DNA from: Meloidogyne chitwoodi
Taxonomy: Eukaryota > Nematoda > Chromadorea > Rhabditida > Meloidogynidae
Direction: 5' to 3'
DNA length: 64,000 nt
NCBI GenBank assembly: GCA_015183035.1
Contig: JACZZP010000006.1
Location: 1,488,001 to 1,552,000, forward strand
Part shown: in pieces, positions 34,422 to 47,190 of the stretch
How the letters are laid out: each line of letters begins with the position of its first letter
Numbering within the stretch: the stretch's first letter is position 1
Position numbers and translations under genes: made by a program
Notes under the pieces: model-generated
The model's database searches: none
The model's input: the letters and a program-made list of their open reading frames with translations, nothing else
Told to the model about the DNA's origin: nothing

Positions 34422-36386
34422 TATTTTATAATAACTATTATTTATTTAATAAATATATATTTTGTGTATTTTTATTTATAAAAATTCACAAAATATATTT
34501 ATTTATTTATGTACATATATTTAAATAAAAAATTAGATATATTTATTTATTGCAAATATAATTAATATTTCTTTAATAATTTACTCTTTGCTTAGTAATT
34601 TTTGCAAAATTATATTAAATATTAAAAAAAAGAATTTTTTAAAAATAATTTTAATTAAGAAACAGAACTTTTATTTTTTATAATTTTATTAAAAATAATT
34701 AAAGGTTATTAATAATTAATTCTTTTTTTTAAACAAAGTATTGGATAAAATTTAAAACAAATGTTATGAAAAGAATTATAAAATTAAAAAAGAACTTAAA
34801 TAATAGTAGTTTTTTTAATTAATATTTTGGAATTTTTTAATAAATATTTTTTTTTAATTATTTTATTAAAAATTATTTAGAATTTAATATTATTTTTTTA
34901 AAGAAATATGTTATTTATTAATTTTTATAATTTTTTAAAAATTTTTAATCAAAATATACATGATAAAATGATAGGAAAGTAAAATAAAAATATATGTACA
35001 TATTATTAAATAATAAAATAGAAAAGGGAAAAAAGCGTTTCATGCAGTACAAAAACAAAAAATTGATTGCAACGTATGGGCGCATTTATTTTATTTTTGT
35101 GATATTTTTTGTTAATCAGAAGGTGGATTTAAAAATTTAATTTTTTTGTTTTATTAATAATAATTTAATTTAAAATTATTTAATTTATTAAAGATTATAA
35201 TATTTAATTTATATCTAAAATAAAACATTTAATTTCTTTTATTTTATAATTTATTTTATTATTTTAGTTTTAACTACCTACCTACATATTTATCAATTTT
35301 TGGCGAATGATTTTTATCAGAAAATGTTATACTTAATAAATATAAAAATTATATTAATAAATATAATTATTTGAAGAAAAAAAAATTATTAATTAATTGT
35401 GTACAATTTTGATAAAATTATAAATTATTGGTTATTATTTAAATAAATTAAAAATAAAAATTATTTAAAAATTAAATCTTCACTCATATTTATTTATTTT
35501 CTATATAATCACCTCCAACAAAATATTTTTCTAAAATTAAAATAAAATTAGTAAATATTTATTAATTTTAAATATATTTATTTTTAATTAATTAATTTGT
35601 CAAATGGCTGTTAAAACTTGAGGCACATGGTAACAAAAATTATAATTATTTTTATAGTAGTTAACACATGAGCAACAAGCTTTGATAGCCTAAAATGACA
35701 TTTTTTAGAAATAAATTTTTAAAATTAATAAAAAAATAAATAATATTAAAAAATATATTATTTAAAAAAAAAATATATAAAAATGAGTAGCTAAGAAAAG
35801 TTGGAAAAAAAGTGAAAATGATTGGCTTTAAAATAAAATAAAAAACCTTTTAAACAAAAAAAGAAAAGATGATTATTATTTTAAAAATTAATATTATTAA
35901 TAATAATAAACAAGAAAAATATTATTTATTTATTTATTTACTACATTCCCACGTTAAAAAAGGCTTTTTATTTCCAGAAGATTTTTTTTTACTTTAAATA
36001 TTATTCACCTTTTTATTTTATTTTTTTAATAATAATCTTCAATCCTTGCTCAATTAAATCAAATATTTTAATAAAATAAAAAAATAAATAATATATTTAT
36101 AATAATAAAATATAATTAAAATAAAAAAAGTATAAAGAAATTTAATAAATAAATAAATTAATTTATTTATTTAAGAATAAAAAAATTTAATTAATTTAAA
36201 TTATTATTAAAATTAGTGATTGTATTTACAAAATAAAATTTTAAACAAAATAATTTCAGATATTTAGATGTTACAAAAAATACAAAAATTAAAAATATAA
36301 TTTAATTAAATATCGATTTTTAAAATATATTTATTCTAATAATTATGTGAAATTATTCTATTATTTTTTTCTAAAATATAAGTATA
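34422..36386. other. Long A+T-rich region with one possible orphan exon
   Basis: About 2 kb of very A+T-rich DNA between the membrane protein and the collagen, both minus strand. The one notable piece is 35689-35600 (-): after a TTTTAG acceptor, a 29-codon open frame reads AIKACCSCVNYYKNNYNFCY and on to VPQVLTAI, then TGA. This is Cys/Tyr-rich and unlike random A+T translation, and may be the last exon of a small gene, but I could not find its upstream exons. The rest shows nothing convincing. Confidence 0.35.
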
Positions 36387-37798
36387 TTATCTTCTAGTTC
36401 CATCCTCAAAAAATACTCCACCATCAATTGCACAATATTTAGGGCAAATGCCTTTTTCTCCTGATTGACCAACACCTCCAGGAGGCCCAGAAGCTCCAGG
36501 CTTTCCTTAAATTAAAATTTAAGCATTTAAAATTAATCAAAAATTCACAATTAAATTGTATGTTAATTGTTATTATATAAAATGTACCTTCAGGACCAGG
36601 TGGGCCTTCAGGGCCATTTGGACCTTAAATAAATAATTTAGTTTTAAAAGTTTAATATTCAATTTTAATTAACTAATTTATATATTAAAATAATTTATAT
36701 ATAAATAAAGATACCTTTTGGACCAGAAGCACCAGGCACTCCTGGTGATCCAGGCTGTCCAGGTGGGCCAATCGGTCCTTGCGGGCCTAATTCACCCGGC
36801 GGACCAGATTCACCAGGAACAAGCTTAAAAATAGAAATAAATAAAATATATATCTAATATAGTAGCTTTATATTCATTAAAACCTGTTCGCTGTTGGCAG
36901 GTGCTCCAGACCTAAATAAATTAAATATGAAAAAAATATAAAAATAATATTAATTAAATTTGTTAAAAACTCACTCTCCAGGCTGTCCAGGGGGTCCTTT
37001 TTCACCAGGAGATCCTGGAGGACCTTTAGGTCCTTGTTCACCAGGTCCACCCTCTGGTCCTGGACGACCAGGTGTACCTTCTAAATTAAATATGAAAATT
37101 ATTAATAATATAAGCAAACCGGCTCCCACATCTCCAGGTGCTCCAGGAGATCCAGTAGGTCCAGGAGGTCCTAATGGACAAGGCTTGCAAGGTGGAGGAG
37201 TAGCACAAACAGCTGCTTCACGACCAGGGGTCCCAGGAACTCCACATGCACCCGGTTTTCCATTCTTTCCATTAGCTCCAGGCTTTCCCGGAGGCCCAGG
37301 AGGTCCAGGCGAACAGCAGGGCTTACAACTAGCTTTATTATTACTAACAACAGGTGCTGATTCACCCCCATACGCCTGTCTAACTGTTCTATTACTATGA
37401 GTAATGAATGGTGATTGTTTTAATACTTCTACTTCACTCCAAAGCTCAGAGGAAGAGCCCTTTAAATTATTTTAAAAAATTTTAAAAAGTTTATATAAAA
37501 TACTTGACAGAGAAGCATTTCACTGCTTAATTGTCTTTTAACATTACCAACATAATTATACATTAATGGAAGTGTTACAAAAACAGCAAAAACAGAAGCT
37601 AAAGAAAAACTAAGTGCTGAACCAGCAACAAATCTATTAAAATTAATTTAAAAATAAAATTTATATTTATATAAATAATAAAAAATACATAAATATATTT
37701 ATTTTAATTTACCCAATATTATTATTAGTTATCTTTTTAAATAAAACTTACTTGTAAGCCTTAACCTGTGAGTCATAATTAATTATTACAGTGTTCAT
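36387..37798 (-). CDS. Cuticle collagen, sqt-1/rol-6 type
   Basis: Eight exons (37798-37752, 37633-37504, 37459-37120, 37080-36975, 36911-36884, 36823-36715, 36623-36588, 36505-36387) give 304 aa. The order is: a short cytosolic start, a membrane anchor ([20 protein letters not shown]), a linker with a candidate furin-type site (NRTVRQ), a Cys cluster [14 protein letters not shown], interrupted Gly-X-Y blocks split by a second Cys cluster ([11 protein letters not shown]), and a C-terminal non-collagen tail [19 protein letters not shown]. That tail is nearly the one in C. elegans ROL-6/SQT-1. These collagens are secreted by hypodermis and cross-linked into the cuticle. Its size fits the family (about 300 aa). 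Base composition is much more GC-rich than its surroundings because of Gly/Pro codons. Confidence 0.95.
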
Positions 37799-38662
37799 TT
37801 TTATTATTAAATCCTTTTATTCTTTTAAGAAAAAAAGATAAAATATTTGAAAAGTAAAAAAGATAAAGGTAAAATTTTTAAAAAATTATGAGGAGAGATT
37901 TAAAATAATTTTATTAGTTAAATTTATTTATATAATAAAATAGATTTTTAAAACAAAATTAATAACATTAGTAATTAACTAAAAATATTAAAAATATTTT
38001 GAACAAAAATATATAAATTATTTTTATTTTTCTGTGAGTAAAGCCAACTTATAAAGGAACAAATTAATATGGAAGAACCGCCTGCCGGAAAAATTTTTTG
38101 ATGAAATTAGTAGAAAGTAGAGAGGAATATATTAGCTTAGCTACTACAACAATGAGGAGAGAATGTTTTTATATGTTTTATATGCCTAAGGCTAAAAACT
38201 GGCTGGTTAGTTTTTTAATGAGTTCTTCGCTAAAAACAAGTGAAGAAAGAGGGTATTTATTTATTATTATAAATCTGGAAAGTACAAGAACAAATAAATA
38301 ATTATATATTTTTAAATATAAGTTGATTTAGAAAACGATAAGAGAATTGAAAAGATTTTAATTTAAAAAAAATAATTGCCGGGAAGGAAAATCAGGTTTT
38401 CTTTAATTTTAATGATTTTAACAAACACTTTAAATATATATTTTTTTAATATTTAATTAAAAATTAGTTTCGATTATAGACAATTATTAAAATTATATAA
38501 ATTTGAGGAGTTAAAAAAAGCTTCTCAAAAACTTTAAATTAAAAGATAATATTATTATTATTATAAATAAAAAATAAATAATTTTAAATAAATAAATAAA
38601 TAATGTCTTATAATCACAAAAATAAATAAATAGAATTAAATTAAAAAATAATATTTAATAAT
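37799..38662. other. Intergenic region upstream of the collagen
   Basis: This stretch lies between the collagen start and the 3' end of the next minus-strand gene and should contain the collagen promoter. A 67-codon plus-strand ORF (38098-38301) has no start context, splice partners or recognisable content and is not called. Confidence 0.5.
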
Positions 38663-39137
38663 TTATGTACTTAATAAATTCTTTACATCGCTTATAGTTT
38701 TTTCTGATTTTCCTTCAGTTTTACTTGTGCTCATTATGTCTGATTTAGAAATTACAGCAGCAGAAATACTATTTTGTGTCATTGAAGATTTTAAAGAAAT
38801 ATTATTATTATTATTAACAGAATTATTTTGAGTTTTTGCTGTTTGATTATCATTATTTGTTTTTAAAATTTCTGCTGTTGACATACTACAAGTTCTTGCA
38901 GTATTTAATGTTTTTGAAAGTGTACAAACTTAAAAAATTAAAAATTAAAATAAAAATTAATTTTTTACCAATTGATGAATTCTCCTTTTGTAATAATGGA
39001 TATTCTGGATAATTAATAGAAGAATTATTTTTGATTGATTTTCTTTTAGATTTTTGCTTTTTTTTGCAACAAAAAGATGTAGAAAATAAAATAATAGTAA
39101 TAAATGGAATAATAAAATTTAATAATAAAATCCACAT
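38663..39137 (-). CDS. Small single-pass membrane or secreted protein, unrecognised
   Basis: Two exons (39137-38969, 38928-38663) give 144 aa with an exact frame. It begins MWILLLNFIIPFITIILFST followed by SFCCKKKQKSKRKS, that is, a signal-anchor or N-terminal transmembrane helix followed at once by Cys and basic residues, which would place the rest in the cytosol. The remainder is low-complexity, rich in Ser, Thr, Asn and Lys (NNSVNNNNNISLKSS), without cysteine pairs or motifs that I recognise. The upstream splice (phase 1) is the only intron. Confidence 0.55.
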
Positions 39138-40035
39138 TATTAAAAGAAGAAAAATAATATTATCTTAAAAAAATAATTATTAAATTTAATATTATTATTA
39201 TAAAAGAAAACAAACCTAACAAAAAAGAAATAAAATAATAAAAAAGAAATAGTTTATTTTTATAGTAAAATAATTTAATTAATTTTGAATTTAAATGAAA
39301 AAACTGTGCTAAATAAATAAAAGTTATTAAATATTAATTAAAATTAAAAGAATTATAATTTTTTATTAATTATTTGTCAAATAAATTTTATTTTAAATAA
39401 ATGACGTAAATAAAATATATTAAAAATACAAAAGTTTATTTTTTATTTGATTAATTATTTAAAAATATTTTTAAAAATAACAATATTATTATTTTATTTA
39501 TAAATTTTTTTGTAGAAATTTTTTATAAATAATTGTAACAAAAATTTAATGACGAAAATTTTTAAATAAAAATAAAGATGAAGAGAATTTTGAGAAAAAA
39601 TATATAAAATTATTAAAAAAAAGAAGTTTTTAAGTAATAAAACTTGTTTAATTTCATGGGAAGGTTAGAAAATAAAAGTAAGGGAATTGATTTCCTTCTT
39701 ACAACATTTTTATTTTTAAAATAAAAAAAACAGCCAAATAAGTGAATCGGCGAAGATGGAAAATAAATAAATAAAAATATAATACATAATTTGGCCTGGC
39801 TACTTCTTTCAAATATTTAATAAATAAATAAAAAATATTTGTAAAACATTATTTTAAAGGCCATTTTTTAAAATATAAAATTATATTTAGAGAAGAGCAG
39901 AATATTTTTATTAAAGTTTTTTTCTCTCTTTTACTCTCTTCGGTTGGTTACTTGTATATTATATTTTAAATAAAATATATTTTTAATTAAAATATTATTT
40001 AAAAATAATTATTTATTTTTAAATTTTTTTAAGTG
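39138..40035. other. Divergent intergenic region
   Basis: About 900 nt between the divergent small membrane protein and cytochrome b5-like genes. It is A+T-rich and holds no coding exon that I can support. It should contain both promoters. Confidence 0.5.
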
Positions 40036-40613
40036 ATGAAATCTCTACGGGTTTTTACATTAATATTTATTTGTTTATTGACACTTTTTGTGGTAATTTG
40101 TTTAAAAATAAATTAATTAAAAAATATTTAAAAATATATTTTAAATTTTTATTTAAATAATTTAGTTAAAAACTCAATCTACTAACAAAAAAATTATTGT
40201 ACATTATGGAAACAAAACATTTGATATTACTTCTTTTGTTCCACATCATCCTGGAGGTAAATAATTATATTAATTAATTAATTAAATTAATTTAAATATT
40301 TTAAAGGTCCATTAGTATTAAAACATGCAAATGGTTTAGATGTAACTGAATATTTAGCTGGTAAAAAAGGAATAATATTAACAGAAGAAGGTAATAGAAA
40401 AGTACAACATCATCATGGGGCTGGTGCTTTTCATGTATTAAACTCATTAGAAATAAAAGTAAATTTAATTAAATTATTTTAAAAAATTAATTAATAAATA
40501 TAGGAATTTATTTATTAAATCTAATTTTTCTGAAATTTATTTATTTTTTAAATTTCAATTATTAAAATTCAATTACTATAAAAAATTATTTTTATTTTTA
40601 GGGACGTCTTTAA
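40036..40613 (+). CDS. Secreted cytochrome b5-like heme-binding protein
   Basis: Four exons (40036-40092, 40166-40256, 40307-40458, 40602-40613) give 103 aa. Residues 1-22 form a signal peptide (MKSLRVFTLIFICLLTLFVL). The rest is a compact cytochrome b5 fold: VHYGNKTFDITSFVPHHPGG carries the HPGG box with the first axial heme histidine, and VQHHHGAGAFHVLNSLEIKG supplies candidate second histidines at the right distance. It ends GRL with a 12-nt last exon and has no C-terminal membrane anchor. Classical b5 is cytosolic-facing and tail-anchored, so a secreted soluble form is unusual; heme carriage or extracellular electron transfer is inference. The arrangement of the second half resembles the b5 domain of fatty-acid 2-hydroxylase. 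Confidence 0.78.
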
Positions 40614-41073
40614 AACAAAATAATTATTATTCAAAGCTTCATTGACTACAAGAGTATTTTTTTAAAGTTTTTTTCTTAAAAAATATAATTTTCTGCTTTT
40701 TAAAAAGTTATTTTTTCCACTCCCTTATTTTTATATTCATTGTTATTTTTGATTTAAACAAGTAAAAAAAAGGATAAAGATAAAATAAAAATTTTTTAAA
40801 GAATTTTTGTTCATTTTATTTATAAATAAATAAATAATAAAACTAGTTAAATGGTTGTATTAGAATCGTCACAAATTTTTACTTAATGCGCAATCAGCGG
40901 GGAATGTTTATTAATAAATATATTTTTTATAATTAAAAAAAGTTTTTTTTTAAAAACATAGCCAAACCTTTAAAAAATAATTAATTAATTTTTGGATTAT
41001 TTTTTAAATTAAAATAAAAAAACTTACTGAAAATTATCCTTTTTATATTAAAATATTAAATAATAATAAAAAA

Positions 41074-42392
41074 ATGTTTTTTTCTTCAAAAATTAAATAT
41101 TTAATAAATTATGAATCTAAAATTAAAAAAATAAATAAATCAATGAATATTATATTTTATTTAACAATTTTTATTTCTTTATCAATGTTGTCAATAAGTA
41201 TAATTTCTTTAAATTTTATTTATTCTGATACTAATTTAATGATTAAACATTTGGAAAAAGAAATGGCAGAATATAATGTTTTTTTATTTTTTTAATTAAA
41301 ATAAAATAATTAATTTTTTAAAGGAAATAGCTAATAAAGCATGGAATGGAATAATTAAATTTAATTATTTAAATAATAAAATAATTATTAATCAAAATGA
41401 AAATAAATCAAAATTTAATAAAAATAAATTTATTCGAATAAAGAGATTATCTTCACAATGTGGTAATTTAAAAGAAATAATAAAAAATTAAATTTAAAAG
41501 AATGTGCAACTATTTATCCAAATAATTGTCCTTCTGGAAGTAAAGGCCCTCCAGGAAAGGATGGAGAAAATGGATGTATTTATTAAAATATATTTTTAAA
41601 TTATTTTATTTATTTTTTAGTTGATGGAATTCCAGGACTTTCTGGTTCTCCAGGAATATCTGGTACATTATTAGGTGATCAATTATATTCTAAACCTTGT
41701 ATTCAATGTCCAGCTGGACCACCAGGAGAGGTTTTTTATTTTTAAATTATTTATAATATTTAATTTTAATTTTAAAAGATTGGTCGACCTGGCAGACCGG
41801 GAATGCCAGGGCCAAAAGGTTCTTTAGGTTCTGTTGGACTACAAGCACGTAGTGGAACTCCAGGCCCTCCAGGAGAACCTGGCGATCCAGGTAATAATTA
41901 ATTTTATTTTTTAATTATATTTTTAAGGACCTGTTGGAGAAGATGGAGATACAGGAATACCAGGTTAACTTATTTTAAAAAATAATAATGTTTATTACTT
42001 TTTCAAATTAAAATAATAAATATTTAAAATGTTCTATTAATTAAATAATTTAATAAATAAAAGGAGTGCCAGGATTACCAGCAACTTCAGGAGGAGGTCA
42101 AGGATTGCCAGGGCCTAAGGGTCCAACAGGAGAAGAAGGGGAACAAGGAGAAATAGGCAATTCAGGTATTGATGGAATACCTGGAAATATAGGAGAACAA
42201 GGTAATACAGGAGAAATTGGTTTAACTGGAATTCCTGGACCTAAAGGTTCTAATGGAGAGGTAATTTATTTATTTAAATTTAATTTAATTAAAAATAAAT
42301 ATATTTTTTAGATTGGAGAGAAAGGAGAACCTGGAGAAGATGCTGCTTATTGTCCTTGTCCAAGACGTGCAAAATTAATAGTTGAAAAATAA
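41074..42392 (+). CDS. Cuticle collagen, dpy-7/bli-2-like group
   Basis: Eight exons (41074-41277, 41324-41462, 41501-41575, 41621-41730, 41779-41890, 41928-41963, 42064-42260, 42312-42392) give 317 aa. An N-terminal membrane anchor ([20 protein letters not shown]) precedes a conserved nematode-collagen helix and a candidate furin-type site ([11 protein letters not shown]). Cys pairs ([29 protein letters not shown]) flank interrupted Gly-X-Y blocks. The tail [17 protein letters not shown] has the CPCP box of the dpy-7/bli-2-like group. The intron at 41463-41500 is only 38 nt. It lies 460 nt downstream of the cytochrome b5-like gene on the same strand. The group call is by the C-terminal motif only. 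Confidence 0.92.
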
Positions 42393-42646
42393 ATATTAAA
42401 TTAAAAATAAAACAACAACGAATACCTATTTTATTTTTTAAATATATTTTTTTATACCTCTATCCCATTATTCCCTTTTATTTTTAGTAAATAATTATAA
42501 TAAAATATTTTAACAAATTTTTAAGTTTATTTTTGAGAGAATATTTAAAATAGATAAAATAATTAATTTAAAAAATATATAAATGTAAATAAAAAAATAT
42601 ATTTTTTTAATTTTCTCATTTCATTAATAATATTTTTAATATATTT

Positions 42647-45197
42647 TTATTTCATTTCATTCTCAGGAAAAAGAATTAAAGAATCAACAACACCACCACC
42701 TTCACTAACTCCTCCTTGATTAACATAATGAGCCTTAATAAAATTAATTAAATTAATTAAATAAATAAAATTAAATAAATTACCTTACTACGAACTAAAT
42801 AACCTTCAACTCTATTCCAAATAACTTTTCCTCCATTTTGTTCATTACCAATAAATGAACCATATATTCCTACTTCACTAACAATATTTTCAAGTGTTGG
42901 CTTTTCAAATGGACGTTTCATATAATTCTTAAAATTTAAATTAAATAAATTAAAATTAAAATTTATTTTTTAACCTTAGCTACAATTGGCCAAATCTTTT
43001 GTTGTAAGATATATGCTCCACGTTCTTTAACACTCATTTTACTTAACATATCAGCCATTTGTTCATCAAAATAATTTCCTTTTCCAGCACCAAGTTGTGC
43101 TTTCATTACATATTTTTTAGGGAACTTAATTTTATAAATTATAAAATATTTTAATTTAAAATAAATACTTGAATAGCATCTTTAATAATTGCTCTAATAT
43201 TATCATTATCTTCTTCTAATCCCCAAAGTCCAGTAAATGTTGAACGTAATAAAGCAATCTTTTCTGTTTGGCCAGGCAAAAAACGTTCAATAATACCTGG
43301 CTTGGCCAAAACTTGTTGAATTTTTTTTGTTCCACTTTAAAATCAATATAAATATTATATTTTTTAAATAAATTTACCTCAAAGAAAGACGAATATTTGG
43401 AGAAAGTATAGTTTTTGAACGTTCCATATCAAAACGTATTTTCCATTCTTTATCCTATAATATTTTATTTTTTCATTTAAAATAAAGAGATAAATATCAT
43501 TTTATTCTTCTTTTCTATTTTTTTAAGAAAAACATTTTTTAATATTTATTTTTAATTAATAAAATATTTTAAATAATTTTTTATTTCATACACTAGGATA
43601 ATGTTCAGGTAAATATCCATAAGCCATATGAATCAAAGCTACACGTTTTCCATCAGCATACATTGTATAATCATTTTCATTAAGGCAAAGTCTTTATTTT
43701 ATTTTATAAATTAAATAAATAATATTAATAAATAATATAACCTTTGTGTTGTTTCTTTAATTGGCATTCTAATAACATTTATAAGAAAACCTTCTTTACG
43801 TGCTAATTTTTCTAACTCAAACTGAAAATAAAATTAATTTTAAAATATTTAAAATAAAAATTAAAACCTGAATAAATTGTAATTGTTCAAAATGACAAAC
43901 TGGGAATAATTCAGGTTGATTCATAAAAACAATAACAGCCTATAAAAATATTTTTTTTTAATTTTAAAATATTAATTCTCTCCTAACATCATTATCTCCA
44001 AATAATTTCCATGCTTGGAACATTGTTTCAGCCATTCCCTTTCTTGGACAATTTTCTGGTAATTTACCATTAACAGTACTTGTTAAAGGTCCATAACGTA
44101 AATTCTCTACTTTTTGCATCATTTTTTTGTGAAGTTTTGACATTAAAGTAGCACAACCTGGACCTCCAACTTGGCCAATATTTACTTCAACCTTTATTTT
44201 TTAAATATATTATTTTAAATTAATTTTAAATAATGAAATTTAATCCCTCTTTAATTTACAAAATATATTTATTAATTAAGAAAATTCCCAAACATTTTTT
44301 AACTCCATTTTGCGTTCTTGTTCATCCCAATGAGACATATAATCAGCCCTTTGAAGTTGAACACAAATTGGTTGTCTAATTCCATCAGCTTTAACCATTT
44401 CCATTAATTCTATTTGTTTAGCTATCCACTAAAATAATATTTAAACAAAAATTAATTTATTTAAAATTCTAACTTTATCAGCTTTAACAACATCTCTATA
44501 AGCATCAATAAGAAAATCATGATCCAAAGATATGCGAAAATAAAGTTCACTAAGTGTTTGTTGAACTGCTTTAGCTTTTTCAAAAAGTTCAGAAGGAAAA
44601 GGAGATGGCAATAAAGCAATTGGAGGTGTTACCTTTTTAATTAATTTAATTAATTTAATTTAATTAATATTACAGCAATATCATGACAATCTTTTCGTTC
44701 ATTCCAAAGAGCAACATTTCCTTAAAAAAATTATTTTTTTTATAATTTAAAAAAGAAAAAATAATTAGTAAATATTTTAAATGAAAATAATAATTTTAAA
44801 ATTAACCAATAGTATGACTGTAGTCAATAGCATAACTGAAAAAATTAAAATGTTTTTTTGTTAAAGATTATTTTAAATGATATAATTAAGTTTTGATAAA
44901 AATAAATTTTAAATGTCTAATTTAAAGAAAGAGAAATTAGATAAGGAAAGTTTTACCCAAAAATTATATAAAAACTTGATATTTTATATAAAATTAATTA
45001 AATAAAAACCAGCTTAATTCTGCAAGTGTTTTTTCATCAGGTACAGCTTCCAAAACATAATTTTTTGGTGAAGTAATATTTCCATTAGTTTGATTATTAG
45101 GAATTATTTGTTGTGACATTTTATTAATTATTTGTTTTTCTTTAATATTTAAATTGGATTTAAAATTATAAAATTGAGAAGATGAGGAAGAGGCCAT
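42647..45197 (-). CDS. Glutathione synthetase-like protein with degenerate catalytic loop
   Basis: Fourteen exons (45197-45010, 44835-44807, 44720-44674, 44632-44474, 44428-44294, 44191-43988, 43939-43868, 43821-43742, 43691-43592, 43454-43378, 43334-43169, 43124-42975, 42927-42784, 42733-42647) give 545 aa with an exact frame. Homology to eukaryotic glutathione synthetase runs full length: LYFRISLDHDFLIDAYRDVV, QLQRADYMSHWDEQER, KNVEVNIGQVGGPG, DNDNIRAIIKDAI, ERGAYILQQKIWP, GIYGSFIGNEQN and YLVRSKAHYVNQGGV. The metal-ligand segment keeps VEVN, but the following ISASFGG is lost. The glycine-rich loop, normally KPQREGGGNN, is KAQLGAGKGN, so the metal-binding Glu is missing. There is no signal peptide, and an extra Ser/Asn-rich N-terminus. 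Glutathione synthesis activity is doubtful. Glutathione-synthetase-like effectors are known in cyst nematodes; this may be a related non-canonical copy. Confidence 0.85.
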
Positions 45198-47190
45198 TTT
45201 AAATATTGGGAAAAAATATTATTTAAAAATAAATGAATTAAAATGGACTATTTATTTAATTATTTATATATATATGTACTATTAATTAATTATTTTATCT
45301 TTTTAATAGGACAATAATAGATCTGTCCAGTTAATCAACGAAATATTAAAATATAAAAAAAATATTAAAAGTCCAAAGAAGAAAGAACCAAAAAAACTAA
45401 TTATTATTATTATCATTTAATTTAGTAATTAAATAATAAATATATTTTAAAATTAAGAAGATTTAATTTTTATTATTAACAATTTTTAGGATTTTATTAA
45501 AGTAAATTTAAATAAATATTTTAATTAAATAAATAATTAAATTAAATAATATTATTATTATTATTACCTTCTTCTCTCTATTTAATAACTAATTTATATA
45601 TGTACTAAAAAGTAATTAAATTGTCATAAAATTTAGTTAATGTACTTGGACCGCCAAAAATTATCAAAAATTATCATTGGCAATATAAAAAATTATTTAA
45701 AAAAAGTTCATGGCATTCACGTGTCCTTTAATGGGCTGATAGATTTTTAATTATTGCATCAGCTTTTTTCAGACATGAAGGAAGTTAATTAAAAAAAATT
45801 AATTAAAAAAACAATCAGTCCCAGACACTGCCAATTACTTACTACTTTTACATGGCAGCGAAATAAATGAAAATAAAATAAAAATGGAGGAGAATTTAAA
45901 GGACCCAGAAAAAGGACTAAAAAATTTTTAGGACAAATCAAAAGATAATATATTTATTTATTATTTATTTATTTATTTTAATGATGAAAACACAAGGAAT
46001 TAATTATTGGTTAATTGTTGATATTTTTTGGTACATATTTATTAGATTTAATTTAAAAATAAATACTAATAAATAATATATATATTTACTTAATATATAT
46101 AGGTACATTTAAAATATAAATAAATATTTACATTATTTGAGTCAAAATATTCTTTTGCACGAAATTTTTAAATAAAATAATTACCCGCTATTTTCTTATC
46201 AGTAACACATAGTTAATAAAAAAATAAAAATAAAATTTTAATAGAGATATAAATTTAATATTTTTGTAATAAACATTGCCAAAATATGTAAATATTTGTA
46301 TAATAATAATAAATATATTTTTATTTAAAAATTATTAAGCAATGATTTATCAGTGCAAATATTTAATTATTATTATTTTTAAAATGAGAAAAAAGAAAAG
46401 AAATAATATTTTTTAAATTTAAATATTTTATTTTTATTAGAAAGTTTGTAATTTAAAATTTAAAATCTTTATAAACTATTAATTTAATAAATTTTAAATT
46501 AAAAAGTTAATTTAAAATTATTTTTTAATTTAAATTAATATATATTTTAAATATTAAAAAGAATATTTATTTTAATATAATTAATTAATTTAAATATTCC
46601 CCCTTTTTGTGTGTCATAATTATTATAATATATTTAATATATTTATTTATTTATAAATAAAAGAGTAAGTTTTTAAATTAAATAATTTTAATTAATAATA
46701 TTTTTTATCAAAAATTAAATAAAATATATAGGTATATTATAATTAATTATTTCTAAAAAAATATATATAGTAGACAACGTGGAAAGTTGCAAAAATTATT
46801 TTTTTATGAAGAAAGATTTTTCTCTCATCCCATAATTTAAATGATAATTTTGTACTGATAAAATTAATATTTTATTTTAGAAAATTTTTAGATAATATGG
46901 TCAGATTTATATTTGGAGAAAATAATTTAAAATAAAAAAATAATTAATATTAAATATTAATTTTCAATTAAATTAATATTTTTTAAGAAAATAAATTTTA
47001 ATATTTATTTAAAATATTTTTAGTGTTCTTAAAAGCTACATATTTTATGTAAAATATTATATTTGGATATTATCTCGTATATTTATTAACCTAAATATTT
47101 TATTTTAAAAATTAAAAATAAAAAAAATAAATATTATTAAAAATATTAATTATAAATAAATTAAAATAATAAATATATATTTTTTTAAAA
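45198..47190. other. Long A+T-rich intergenic region
   Basis: About 2 kb upstream of the glutathione-synthetase-like gene. A patch at about 45600-45900 is less A+T-rich but has no open frame. The rest is A/T runs with ATT microsatellite-like stretches (for example 45550-45565). No gene, tRNA or clear element was seen. Confidence 0.55.

Noticed and set aside
36960..37400. 146-codon Pro/Gly-rich plus-strand frame resembling collagen
   Set aside because: Mirror image of the minus-strand collagen; Gly-Pro codons are self-complementary in style. The minus strand has the anchor, splice sites and conserved tail.
38098..38301. 67-codon plus-strand ORF
   Set aside because: No start context, no splice-linked neighbours and no recognisable motif.
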